From positions 1 to 14,010 of the forward strand of contig JANPGC010000298.1 in assembly GCA_031423755.1 (NCBI GenBank): a stretch of 14,010 nt of DNA, in the 5' to 3' direction. Shown here in pieces: positions 6,662 through 13,557 of this stretch (positions are counted from its first letter, which is position 1; the number at the start of each line of letters is the position of its first letter). Under the pieces are notes generated by a model, which was not told where the DNA came from, did not search any database, and was given only the letters and a program-made list of their open reading frames with translations. The position numbers were made by a program, and so were the translations under genes. This stretch comes from JANMEX01 sp031423755 (lineage in GTDB: Bacteria; Pseudomonadota; Alphaproteobacteria; Rhizobiales; Rhizobiaceae).

Positions 6662-7999
6662 ATGAGAGTAATGCTTTCCATCGCCGCTATTCTGTTCGGG
6701 CTGTTCGCCTTGTCCGGCTGTCAAGGGTCCATCGACGACCTGTCGCCCAAGGCGACGCGCGAGCTGCCTGCCAGCATTGTGCAGAAGATGAAAGCCAAGG
6801 GCATGAAAAAAAATGCCCCGGTCTATTTCCGGCTGTTCAAGGACGAGCACGTTGTCGAGGTCTGGAAACAGAAGGACAATGGCAAGTTTGACATGGTGCA
6901 GAACTACAACATTTGCGCCTGGTCAGGCACGCTCGGCGCCAAATACAAGCAAGGCGACCGGCAGGCACCGGAAGGGTACTACCCGATCCGCCCGGCTCAA
7001 ATGAACCCGGCATCCAAGTATTTTCTCGCCATAAACACTGGCTTCCCCAATGCCTATGACCGCGCCAATGGCCGCTCTGGCAGTGATCTGATGATCCATG
7101 GTGCCTGCTCGTCGTCCGGCTGCTATTCGATGACCGATGAAAGCGTGCAGCAGATTTTCGCGTTTGCCCGCGACGCCTTTGCTGGCGGTCAGCAGGAGAT
7201 CATCCTTGAGGCCCTGCCATTCAGGATGACGCCGGAAAAGATGGCGATTTTCTCTGCGCACAAGGACTTCAAATTCTGGTCCATGTTGCGAGAAGGATAT
7301 GACTCTTTCGAGCTAACAAAAATCCCGCCGAAGGTGGACTTCTGCGAGAAAAAATATGTGTTCAACCGTGTCGCCGAAAGCGGCTCTTTCAACGTCAACG
7401 CTACCTGCCCGCCCTCGCAGCCCCGCTGGCCGCAGCTGACGCCAGTCTTGACCAGTTATGACTCAAAGTTCCAGTCAAGCTTCGCTGCGGCGTCCAGACG
7501 CTTCGAAGGCGTGCCGTTCCCGATCGTTCACGGCGGCAAATCACGTCCGCTGGACCAGAAATGGAAGCCGCAGCCAGTCAAGAGCGGACCAAAGACCAAC
7601 GCCCTGATCGAAGAAGCCGAGCGCGCCGCCAAGGCCAAGCTGAAGGCAGAAGAGAAAGCCGCAGCAGAGCTTGCAGCGGCAACTCCAGCCGACGCAGCGC
7701 ATCCTGCGGACGCTTCAACACCTGCCGCTGATGCGGCAGCAACAGCCCCTGTGCCGGAGGCGGATTCCAAGGCCGCAGCCGATGCCGTCAAACCAGCTGT
7801 CCCGGTCTCCACTGACGAGGCGGCGGAAGCCAGGATTGTGCCGCTGACCGAAGAGCAAGCCAAGCAGACGGAAGTCGCCAAGGCCGCAGATGGTTCTGCC
7901 ATTCCCGTTCCAACACCCAATCCGAAAGCGGTTGCTTCTGAAGCGCCGGCTGAGCCGGTTAAAAAGAAGCACCGTTTCTGGCCATTCAATGGAAGCTGA
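6662..7999 (+). CDS. Lipoprotein murein L,D-transpeptidase (YafK/YkuD type)
   Basis: A 445-residue protein. A lipoprotein signal (MRVMLSIAAILFGLFALSGC) has lipobox LSGC with Cys20; the next residue is Gln, so outer-membrane sorting is plausible. The YkuD catalytic domain spans about 50-240, with GYYPIRPAQMNP, SDLMIHG and the active site HGACSSSGCYSMTDE (His146, nucleophile Cys154). Such enzymes form or cleave 3-3 peptidoglycan crosslinks or attach/release outer-membrane lipoproteins. Rhizobiales rely heavily on this chemistry for polar growth. From about residue 305 the protein becomes a Lys/Glu/Ala-rich, possibly coiled-coil, then Ala/Pro/Asp-rich tail ending KKKHRFWPFNGS. This tail is much longer than in enterobacterial YafK. 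The ribosome binding site is weak (GGGA about 15 bases upstream); ATG 6671 is an alternative start. The stop overlaps tusA by 11 bases. Confidence 0.9.
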   Translation: MRVMLSIAAILFGLFALSGCQGSIDDLSPKATRELPASIVQKMKAKGMKKNAPVYFRLFKDEHVVEVWKQKDNGKFDMVQNYNICAWSGTLGAKYKQGDRQAPEGYYPIRPAQMNPASKYFLAINTGFPNAYDRANGRSGSDLMIHGACSSSGCYSMTDESVQQIFAFARDAFAGGQQEIILEALPFRMTPEKMAIFSAHKDFKFWSMLREGYDSFELTKIPPKVDFCEKKYVFNRVAESGSFNVNATCPPSQPRWPQLTPVLTSYDSKFQSSFAAASRRFEGVPFPIVHGGKSRPLDQKWKPQPVKSGPKTNALIEEAERAAKAKLKAEEKAAAELAAATPADAAHPADASTPAADAAATAPVPEADSKAAADAVKPAVPVSTDEAAEARIVPLTEEQAKQTEVAKAADGSAIPVPTPNPKAVASEAPAEPVKKKHRFWPFNGS

Positions 8000-8228
8000 A
8001 ACGTCGGAAATCTATGACCTGCGCGGCTTGAACTGCCCGCTGCCGGTGCTGAAAATACGCAAGTGGCTGTCAGAAGGCTCGCCGGGTTCGCTCTTGGTCG
8101 CCGAGACGACGGACGCGCTGGCTGTGATTGATATTCCCCACTTCTGCCGTGAATACGGGCATGAGATGGTCGCCTGCAACAAGGTGGACGGCGGGCACAG
8201 GTTTACGATCAGGAATTGCGGCAGATAA
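7989..8228 (+). CDS. tusA: TusA-family sulfur carrier protein
   Basis: A 79-residue protein starting MEAETSEIYDLRGLNCPLP. The ATG at 7989 lies inside the last codons of the L,D-transpeptidase gene (11-base overlap), pointing to translational coupling. Cys16 in LNCPLPVLKIRK is the family CPxP sulfur-carrying cysteine. DIPHFCREYGHEMVACNKVDGGHRFTIRN matches the C-terminal TusA layout. TusA proteins accept persulfide sulfur from a cysteine desulfurase and pass it to tRNA thiolation, molybdenum cofactor or other sulfur pathways. Which acceptor applies here cannot be read from the sequence. It converges with the COG0523 GTPase gene, with six bases between stops. Confidence 0.9.
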   Translation: MEAETSEIYDLRGLNCPLPVLKIRKWLSEGSPGSLLVAETTDALAVIDIPHFCREYGHEMVACNKVDGGHRFTIRNCGR

Positions 8229-8234
8229 CCGCAT

Positions 8235-9383
8235 TCAGCCCTTGAAGCCCGCAATCGCCAACGGATTGTCTGACAGCGCCTGCGCATCTGCAGTGTCGGT
8301 CTGCGGCTTGCCTGTGAACGCGGCAAACAGGTCACGGACGTAGGGTTCCGGAATGTCCCTGGCAATAATGACAATACGCGTGCGGTGGTCAGCACTTGGC
8401 CACGCATTCAGTTTGACCGGCGGATGAAGGATTTTCTGGACACCGTGGATGACCAGCGGGCGGGACGGATCATCGGCAAGCTGGATGATTCCCTTCATCC
8501 GCAGAAGTTGCTCACCCTGCGTGGCGCGCAGCAGGTCGAAGAACATATCGACGCTGGCATAAGGAATTGGCCGGTCATGAATCAACGTAAAGGCGCTGAT
8601 CGAGCGGTCGTGCCGGTTGACATCGTGATGATGGTGATCATGGCCGTGGTGATCATGGTGATGATGCCCCTCGATGCCATGCCGCTCCGTCTCGCGGTCG
8701 CGGTAGGCCTCCTCGTTCAGCCAGCGTTCGACATCCGTCGTCTTGGTGGCCGGATTATAGAGTCCACAGTCAAACAACGCGGCAACCCCGGCATTGCCAG
8801 TTACAGCGATAAGTTGGGGCGCGGCGGGATTGAGCCGGAGAAGGCGCGCCTTCAGATCATCCAGCCCCGCATCGGCCTGCGGCAGATCAGTCTTGGTCAA
8901 CACGATCCGGTCAGCCATCGCGACTTGCTTGACGGCCTCCATGTGAGCATCAAGCGTAGAACTGCCGTTGACAGCGTCAACCGTGGTCAACACGCCATCA
9001 AGCCGGTACGCTTGCAGCATGACCGGATGACCCATGATCGACTGCAAGACAGGCGCCGGGTCAGCAAGTCCGGTCGTCTCGATGACAACGCGGCGCAAGC
9101 GTGCGATCTTGCCGGTCTGCAGTTTTTCGACCAGCATAGATAATGTGTCGATCAGCGCGCCGCGCACCGTGCAGCAGAGGCAGCCGTCGGAAAGTTCGAT
9201 AATGCCCTCGTCCGATTGCTCAACCAGCAGATGATCAAGTCCGACATCGCCGAACTCATTGATGATGACGGCCGTATCAGTCAGCGCCGGGTCTTTCAGC
9301 AGCCGGTTGAGGAGCGTGGTTTTGCCCGAGCCGAGAAAGCCGGTCAGCACCGTGACGGGAATTGGGAACTGCGTCTCGTTCAT
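8235..9383 (-). CDS. COG0523/CobW-family GTPase, histidine-rich metallochaperone
   Basis: A 382-residue P-loop GTPase. Walker A is GFLGSGKT (15-22), INEFG is at 41-45, the metal-binding CxCC motif CLCC at 68-71, and the guanine-specificity motif TKTD at 163-166. A histidine-rich stretch at 235-258 has 13 His in 24 residues. The CobW C-terminal domain follows (RSISAFTLIHDRPI...). Family members such as ZigA, ZNG1 and YeiR load or buffer zinc or other metals; CobW proper serves cobalamin synthesis. No cob genes are visible beside it here, so a zinc or general metal role is more likely than cobalamin. The ATG (9383-9381) overlaps the stop of the D,D-carboxypeptidase gene as ATGA, so it is the second gene of that operon. 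No Zur-box-like palindrome is evident upstream of it. Confidence 0.92.
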   Translation of the reverse strand: MNETQFPIPVTVLTGFLGSGKTTLLNRLLKDPALTDTAVIINEFGDVGLDHLLVEQSDEGIIELSDGCLCCTVRGALIDTLSMLVEKLQTGKIARLRRVVIETTGLADPAPVLQSIMGHPVMLQAYRLDGVLTTVDAVNGSSTLDAHMEAVKQVAMADRIVLTKTDLPQADAGLDDLKARLLRLNPAAPQLIAVTGNAGVAALFDCGLYNPATKTTDVERWLNEEAYRDRETERHGIEGHHHHDHHGHDHHHHDVNRHDRSISAFTLIHDRPIPYASVDMFFDLLRATQGEQLLRMKGIIQLADDPSRPLVIHGVQKILHPPVKLNAWPSADHRTRIVIIARDIPEPYVRDLFAAFTGKPQTDTADAQALSDNPLAIAGFKG

Positions 9384-10534
9384 TTGGCTTTCAACTTGAT
9401 TTGCGCCGTGGCCGGCACGGCCTTGCGCAGTTCCGCCCGCTCAAGCGGGGCTATAGCAGCGGGCGTAAAGGCGGGTCGCGGTGTCGGCACCGGAACCACA
9501 ATCGGCCACCCGTCCGCTGATTTCGCTGGCATCAGCCCGACCATAACAGCAACGGGATCACGCTCCATGGCGCGGATTTCCGGCGTGCTGAACGTCACGC
9601 GCCCGTCAATTTCACGCCCATCCCAGCGGTCCGCCGCAGCGGCTTCGGTGCAGACCTGTTTGCGCATGTCAGTGGCGGGATTGGACTCTTCGCCGGAGGG
9701 TTTGAGCGTCGCAAGCGTTTCGAGGCCGGACGGTTTGGCAAAGCCATCGGCCAGCAGATCAGCCGCCTTTTCAGCGCGGCCAACCTGGCTCTTTTCGCCC
9801 AGAACAACGGCAACCAGCGTTCGCCCGTCGCGCGTCGCCGCACCAACGAGATTGAACCCGGAGGCGCAGACAAATCCTGTCTTCATGCCATCGGCTCCGG
9901 CAAAGCGCCCCAAGAGGATGTTGTAATTGCGCTCTATATGATCGCCATATTTGATGGCTTCAATGCTGAAATATGACGCAAACTCCGGAAACTCCGACCG
10001 CAGCGCCCGCGTCAAAATCGCCAAGTCTCTGGCGTTGGTGTAGTTCTGCGGCGAGTGCAGCCCGTTGGCGTTTACAAAATGCGACCCGGTCATGCCAAGC
10101 CTAGCGGCGGCAGCATTCATCGCATCGGGATAATTCACACCGCCGACAGTTTCTCCGACAGCCACGGCAATGTCATTGGCTGACTTAACCAGCATGATCT
10201 TCAGCGCATTGTCGAGCGTCAGGCGGTTGCCGGGCTTGTAGCCCATCTTGCCCGGCGGCTGTCTGGCGGCGTTCGCGCTGATGACGACAGGCGAATCGAC
10301 GGTCAGTGTTCCGGATTTGATGGCGCTGAAGGCGATGTAGGCGGTCATCAGCTTGGTCAGCGATGCTGGATACCAGCGCTGAAACGCGTTCTCCTCAGCC
10401 AAAACCGCACCGGTCTGCACGTCTACAACAATTGAAGCGCCGGCAAATGCCGCGCCGGAGTATAGCGACAGTGCCACTGCGAACAGCGCAGCGCACGCCC
10501 TTTGCAATGATATTGAGCCGGAATTCCGCATCAT
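9380..10534 (-). CDS. D-alanyl-D-alanine carboxypeptidase (PBP5/6, S11 type)
   Basis: A 384-residue protein with a Sec signal peptide (residues 1-31, ...YSGAAFA). It removes the terminal D-Ala of peptidoglycan pentapeptides in the periplasm, producing the tetrapeptides that L,D-transpeptidases use. All three penicillin-binding motifs are present: SLTK (58-61, nucleophile Ser58), SAN (118-120) and KTG (218-220). MTGSHFVNANGLH and NARDLAILTRAL are also typical of the family. The C-terminal part is Pro/Ala-rich (VPVPTPRPAFTPAAIAPLERAELRK). I do not see a clear amphipathic membrane anchor there. Two adjacent ATGs (10534 and 10531) are possible starts and the ribosome binding site is weak. It is the first gene of a coupled pair with the COG0523 GTPase and is divergent from the amidohydrolase gene. 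Confidence 0.93.
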   Translation of the reverse strand: MMRNSGSISLQRACAALFAVALSLYSGAAFAGASIVVDVQTGAVLAEENAFQRWYPASLTKLMTAYIAFSAIKSGTLTVDSPVVISANAARQPPGKMGYKPGNRLTLDNALKIMLVKSANDIAVAVGETVGGVNYPDAMNAAAARLGMTGSHFVNANGLHSPQNYTNARDLAILTRALRSEFPEFASYFSIEAIKYGDHIERNYNILLGRFAGADGMKTGFVCASGFNLVGAATRDGRTLVAVVLGEKSQVGRAEKAADLLADGFAKPSGLETLATLKPSGEESNPATDMRKQVCTEAAAADRWDGREIDGRVTFSTPEIRAMERDPVAVMVGLMPAKSADGWPIVVPVPTPRPAFTPAAIAPLERAELRKAVPATAQIKLKAK

Positions 10535-10562
10535 TTCGCCACGTGTGTCCGATTGTTTGCCG

Positions 10563-10639
10563 CCACGGCTTCACGCCGCACTGGCAAATGGCTATCTAGC
10601 GTATGTGGCAGGCAAATGGCAGAGCGCCCAAAGCCGTGG
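10563..10639. promoter_or_regulatory. Inverted and direct repeats in the divergent carboxypeptidase/amidohydrolase gap
   Basis: In the 134-base gap between divergent starts, a perfect 9-bp inverted repeat (CCACGGCTT at 10563-10571, AAGCCGTGG at 10631-10639) encloses two copies of GGCAAATGGC (10583-10592 and 10611-10620), 28 bases apart. The layout fits operator sites around two divergent promoters. No strong -35/-10 pair is clear; TTCACG-N17-TATCTA (10570-10598, plus strand) is a weak candidate. Confidence 0.35.
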
Positions 10640-10668
10640 TCACGGAATTCTTTTGAACAGGGTGCGCA

Positions 10669-11829
10669 ATGCCGCTTTTGAACAGTGCCGTCGCAATGCA
10701 GGACGAGGTGACCGGCTGGCGCAGGCATCTGCATCGTCATCCCGAAATCCTGTTTGATGTGCATGAGACCGCGAAATTTGTTGCCGAGAAACTGACGGCC
10801 TTCGGCTGTGATGAAGTCGCCACTGGCCTTGGGCGCACCGGTGTGGTCGGCCTCATAAAGGGGCGGCTGGGCGACGGCTCTGTGATCGGCCTTCGCGCCG
10901 ACATGGACGCGCTGCCGATCAGAGAAACCACCGGTCTGGCGCACGCCTCCACCGTTTCTGGTAAAATGCACGCCTGCGGCCATGACGGCCACACGTCAAT
11001 GCTCCTCGGCGCAGCGCAGCATTTGTGCGAGACACGCAATTTCCGGGGCGCGGTCGCGGTAATCTTCCAACCCGCTGAAGAAGGCGGCGGCGGTGGCCGC
11101 GAAATGGTGCGCGACGGCATGATGGAGCGTTTCGCCATTGCGCAAGTCTACGGTCTGCACAACATGCCGGGGTTGCCGCTCGGAGAGTTTGCCATCCGCA
11201 AGGGCGGCATCATGGCCGCTACCGACGAGTTCAACATCACCATCACCGGCAAGGGCGGCCACGCCGCCATGCCGCACATGACGGTTGATCCGGTAATGGT
11301 CGGCGCGCATATGGTGACTGCGTTCCAGACCATCGTTTCGCGCTCGACCGATCCGGTTTCAGCGCTGGTGATCTCAGTGACCTGCTTCAACGCAGGCGAC
11401 GCGCACAACGTCATCCCGCAGACGGCGCAGCTGCGCGGTACCTTCCGCACACTGGACAGCGCGGTGCGCGAAGACGCGGAGAAACGCATCCGCCATGTCG
11501 CCGCAATGGTGGCGCAGACATTTGGTGCGGAGGTGAATGTCAATATTCATCGCGGCTATCCGGTGACCAGCAATCATGCCGCGCAAACGGATTTTGCCAT
11601 TCAAGTCGCCACATCTGTCGCAGGTCCCGCCCATGTCAATCCGGACGTGGCACCGGTCATGGGCGGCGAGGATTTCTCCTACATGCTTGAGGCCCGGCCC
11701 GGCGCATTCATCTTCATGGGCAACGGCGACACGGCGTCCCTGCACCACCCCGACTACGACTTCAACGACGACGCCATCCCGCACGGCATCAGCTATTGGG
11801 TGGCGCTGGCGGAGGCGGCGCTGGCATAG
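10669..11829 (+). CDS. M20 family amidohydrolase (hippurate hydrolase / N-acyl amino acid hydrolase type)
   Basis: A 386-residue cytoplasmic metallohydrolase from ATG 10669, with AGGGTG upstream. M20D features in order: WRRHLHRHPEILFDVHET, GLRADMDALPIRE (75-86), the metal-binding HACGHDGHT (101-109), FQPAEEGGGGG with E137/E138, and YGLHNMPGLPLG with H164. A dimerisation (lid) domain begins ITGKGGHAAMPH, and the closing MGGEDFSYML and SLHHPDYDFND supply the last metal or substrate ligands. Such enzymes release the acyl group from N-acylated amino acids such as hippurate, N-acetyl-diaminopimelate or auxin conjugates; the actual substrate cannot be told. The gene stands alone, with only regulatory sequence shared with the divergent carboxypeptidase gene. 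Confidence 0.92.
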   Translation: MPLLNSAVAMQDEVTGWRRHLHRHPEILFDVHETAKFVAEKLTAFGCDEVATGLGRTGVVGLIKGRLGDGSVIGLRADMDALPIRETTGLAHASTVSGKMHACGHDGHTSMLLGAAQHLCETRNFRGAVAVIFQPAEEGGGGGREMVRDGMMERFAIAQVYGLHNMPGLPLGEFAIRKGGIMAATDEFNITITGKGGHAAMPHMTVDPVMVGAHMVTAFQTIVSRSTDPVSALVISVTCFNAGDAHNVIPQTAQLRGTFRTLDSAVREDAEKRIRHVAAMVAQTFGAEVNVNIHRGYPVTSNHAAQTDFAIQVATSVAGPAHVNPDVAPVMGGEDFSYMLEARPGAFIFMGNGDTASLHHPDYDFNDDAIPHGISYWVALAEAALA

Positions 11830-11884
11830 CGCTCCGGTCTTCATGTGTCAGGGAACCATCGCGGCTTCGCCTCGTTAAGGCTAA

Positions 11885-12961
11885 ATGATCGATTTGGCCA
11901 GATTTCGAAGAGAACCGAAACCATCATCGCGCAGGCCACACAGGCGCAAAGGGCCCTCGGCGCTGCTGGCGCTGACGGCATTGTCGTGGGTCGGCTATTT
12001 CCTGCTCAGCGCCATGACCGACGGGACTTCAAATAAACCTCAAACTGACAAGGCGTTGAAGGTTACAGTCGATCCGGGCGTCGCGACAGCGAAAATGATC
12101 ACCGACATTCCTGCCCGCTCATGGCGGGGCGTCATAGTCAACGTCTACAACAGCATCGACGAAGATCGGGTGCTTGCGGTCGCGGCAGGTGTTGCGTTTT
12201 ACGCGCTGCTGGCGATTTTTCCGGCGGTGACGACGCTTGTTTCGCTTTATGGCGTGTTCAATGACCGCGCGCAGGTGGCCGCTGACCTCGCTTCGCTGGC
12301 GATGATATTGCCCGAAGGTGCAGTGTCCATTATCAGCGAACAGGCCATGCGGATCGCCAGCGGCGCGCCGCTGAGTTTGGGCTTTACCGCCCTGTTCTCG
12401 TTTCTTCTTGCCATATGGAGCGCCAATTCCGGAATGAAGGCGCTTATCGATGCGCTGAACGTGTCTTATGCCAAGCGTGAGACCCGGACATTGCTGCGTC
12501 TGCACCTGACGTCTTTCGCGCTGACAATGGGCTCTCTGCTTTTTTTATTGCTGATGCTGGGCGCCGTTGCCGTCGTTCCGGCGATCCTCGCATTCCTGTG
12601 GCTGGACGGGTGGACACAATGGCTGGTCTGGGCCGGACGCTGGCCGGTCATTCTGATCCTGCTCGGCGTCGCCATCTCCATCCTCTACCGTTGGGGTCCC
12701 AACGTCAAAAGCACATCTTGGCGCTGGTATTCGCCGGGCAGCATCTTCTCCAGCATCGGCCTCTTGGCCTTTTCCATGCTGTTCTCATGGTATGCCGCAA
12801 GCATTGCCGCATTTAACGAAACCTACGGCTCACTCGGTGCCGTGATCGCCTTTCTCGCCTGGATGTGGCTCAGCACGGTTGTTGTGCTGATCGGCGCGGA
12901 GCTGAACGCCGAACTCGACCGCCGCCTCGGCGACCGGCCAACACAGACCACGGTGCGATAA
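11885..12961 (+). CDS. YihY/BrkB family inner-membrane protein
   Basis: A 358-residue polytopic membrane protein. The family core starts near residue 88 (YNSIDEDRVLAVAAGVAFYALLAIFPAV). Hydrophobic segments lie at about 97-124, 164-182, 208-240, 252-269, 286-306 and 316-340. The signature ending YGSLGAVIAFLAWMWLSTVVVLIGAELNAELDRR is intact. The N-terminal 85 residues are an extension: an Arg/Lys-rich start (RFRREPKPSSRRPHRRK), one extra hydrophobic segment (26-43) and a linker. This class was once called ribonuclease BN by mistake, and its transport or envelope role is unsettled. The start at 11885 has only a weak AAGG upstream, but the charged N-terminus plus TM reads as real coding sequence. 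The tRNA-Arg gene follows 53 bases later. Confidence 0.9.
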   Translation: MIDLARFRREPKPSSRRPHRRKGPSALLALTALSWVGYFLLSAMTDGTSNKPQTDKALKVTVDPGVATAKMITDIPARSWRGVIVNVYNSIDEDRVLAVAAGVAFYALLAIFPAVTTLVSLYGVFNDRAQVAADLASLAMILPEGAVSIISEQAMRIASGAPLSLGFTALFSFLLAIWSANSGMKALIDALNVSYAKRETRTLLRLHLTSFALTMGSLLFLLLMLGAVAVVPAILAFLWLDGWTQWLVWAGRWPVILILLGVAISILYRWGPNVKSTSWRWYSPGSIFSSIGLLAFSMLFSWYAASIAAFNETYGSLGAVIAFLAWMWLSTVVVLIGAELNAELDRRLGDRPTQTTVR

Positions 12962-12974
12962 AGCAGGAAGACAC

Positions 12975-13003
12975 CTTGGCGAGCGCACCTGATTTCGCTA
13001 TGT
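12975..13003 (+). promoter_or_regulatory. tRNA-Arg promoter
   Basis: CTTGGC (12975-12980), exactly 17 bases, then CTATGT (12998-13003): a five-of-six match in each hexamer to the rhizobial CTTGAC-N17-CTATAT form. It ends 11 bases before the mature tRNA 5' end, fitting transcription initiation just upstream of the tRNA. Confidence 0.65.
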
Positions 13004-13014
13004 CTGCCGCGGTC

Positions 13015-13091
13015 GGTCCCGTAGCTCAGGTGGATAGAGCGAAAGTTTCCTAAACTTTAGGCCACTGGTTCGAATCCAGTCGGGATCACCA
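13015..13091 (+). tRNA. tRNA-Arg (anticodon CCU, reads AGG)
   Basis: A 77-base cloverleaf with encoded CCA. The acceptor stem is GGTCCCG (13015-13021) with CGGGATC (13081-13087); one G-T pair, the others Watson-Crick. The D arm is GCTC...GAGC. The anticodon stem AAAGT/ACTTT encloses loop TTCCTAA, with CCT at 13049-13051. The variable loop has five bases, the T arm is ACTGG-TTCGAAT-CCAGT, the discriminator is A, and CCA is at 13089-13091. CTTTTTT follows the gene at once, without a stem. The 3' ends of such tRNA genes are frequent integration sites, and recombinase sequence does lie downstream. Confidence 0.97.
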
Positions 13092-13138
13092 CTTTTTTCA
13101 TAACAATTTCAATATGTTAGCGTCTCTGGCGTGATGCC

Positions 13139-13288
13139 GGATTGTGCCGCGTTTTCCGTAGGTTACACGGGTGGATTTTTTCAAGCGATTCCCAGAGACC
13201 GTTTGCTGGCGGGTTTCTCTGCCTTTGGCGGCCCGCGTCTCTGTGGGCCAGTTTCGAGCCGGGGGATGTGAATCATTATTGGGATCTT
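13139..13288 (+). repeat. Diverged repeat block, copy A (possible relic coding unit)
   Basis: This block aligns without gaps to 13399-13548 at an offset of 260 bases; over 147 bases I count 88 identical (about 60%). In the plus frame beginning TTG at 13142 it reads LCRVFRRLHG...QRPF...RPASL...EPGDVNHYWDL with no stop until 13354. That frame has a stop at 13118 and no ATG or ribosome binding site, so I do not call it a gene. It contains short stems: CAGAGA/TCTCTG (13193-13198 with 13216-13221) and GGCCC/GGGCC (13230-13249). I recognise no known family. It could be a decayed protein fragment or part of an attachment region. Confidence 0.6.
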
Positions 13289-13324
13289 TTGACAGCTGAA
13301 TTGCTGAACCATCAAATGATGCTC

Positions 13325-13351
13325 TTAGTTCGAATCTTTTCCGCTTCACCA
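13325..13351 (+). repeat. tRNA 3'-end-like remnant (possible attachment-site copy)
   Basis: These 27 bases match 19 of 27 positions of the tRNA-Arg 3' end (13065-13091) at the same 260-base offset. The match includes the T-loop core GTTCGAATC and the terminal TCACCA. The preceding 50 bases do not resemble the tRNA body and no 5' acceptor strand exists, so it is not a functional tRNA. It may be a degenerate att copy left by an earlier insertion. Confidence 0.45.
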
Positions 13352-13398
13352 TAGACTTCAACTTTCCAGCCAGTTTTCAGTCTATTCGGAGACGGGGC

Positions 13399-13548
13399 GA
13401 ATTGTGTCGCGATTTCCGTGCGTTGCCGGGGACCGATTTGTACCGCCGCTGGCAGAGACCCGTTTGGTCCGACAATTTGGCAAATCCTAGGCCCACGTCT
13501 CTCCGCGGCCTTTTGGTGCCAGGGGATGTGGATCACTTGTGGGATATG
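13399..13548 (+). repeat. Diverged repeat block, copy B (possible relic coding unit)
   Basis: Partner of copy A. The frame from TTG at 13402 reads LCRDFRALPGTDLYRRWQRP, then RPTSL and VPGDVDHLWDM, identical to copy A at 22 of 49 residues. Eight of the shared residues use different synonymous codons, a sign of past coding selection. The frame is open upstream beyond the block and runs to a stop at 13647, where it opposes the recombinase gene. No start signal is visible. The similarity ends just before the recombinase stop codon at 13558-13560. Function unknown. Confidence 0.6.
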
Positions 13549-13557
13549 TACGCTGGT

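Larger units (their letters stand above)
13092..13557. other. Gene-free, repeat-bearing stretch between tRNA-Arg and the recombinase
   Basis: A 466-base stretch with no gene that has a start signal. It holds repeat blocks A and B, the tRNA 3'-end-like remnant, and the 9-base motif GCGTCTCTG at 13120-13128 and 13235-13243, with a variant (ACGTCTCTCC) near 13496. The parts around 13092-13120 and 13270-13390 are clearly AT-richer than the rest of the window. I interpret it as the junction region of an integrated element. Confidence 0.5.

Noticed and set aside
8616..8673. Repetitive GTGATGATGGTGATCATGG-like sequence that could look like a simple repeat or tandem operator
   Set aside because: It is the codon pattern of the histidine/aspartate-rich loop of the COG0523 GTPase.
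8385..9143. Plus-strand 252-codon frame opposite the COG0523 GTPase
   Set aside because: Its repeated VVIMVMM-like stretch is simply the antisense of the histidine-rich region.
9216..9926. Plus-strand open frame spanning the COG0523/carboxypeptidase junction
   Set aside because: It crosses two well-supported minus-strand genes; its Ser/Arg/Pro-rich composition is typical of a shadow frame.
10531..11844. Minus-strand open frames opposite the M20 amidohydrolase
   Set aside because: The amidohydrolase on the plus strand has all metal-binding motifs in order; these are antisense shadows.
13098..13536. Minus-strand open frames across the repeat blocks
   Set aside because: The two minus frames are not in register with the 260-base repeat alignment and do not conserve residues, unlike the plus frames.
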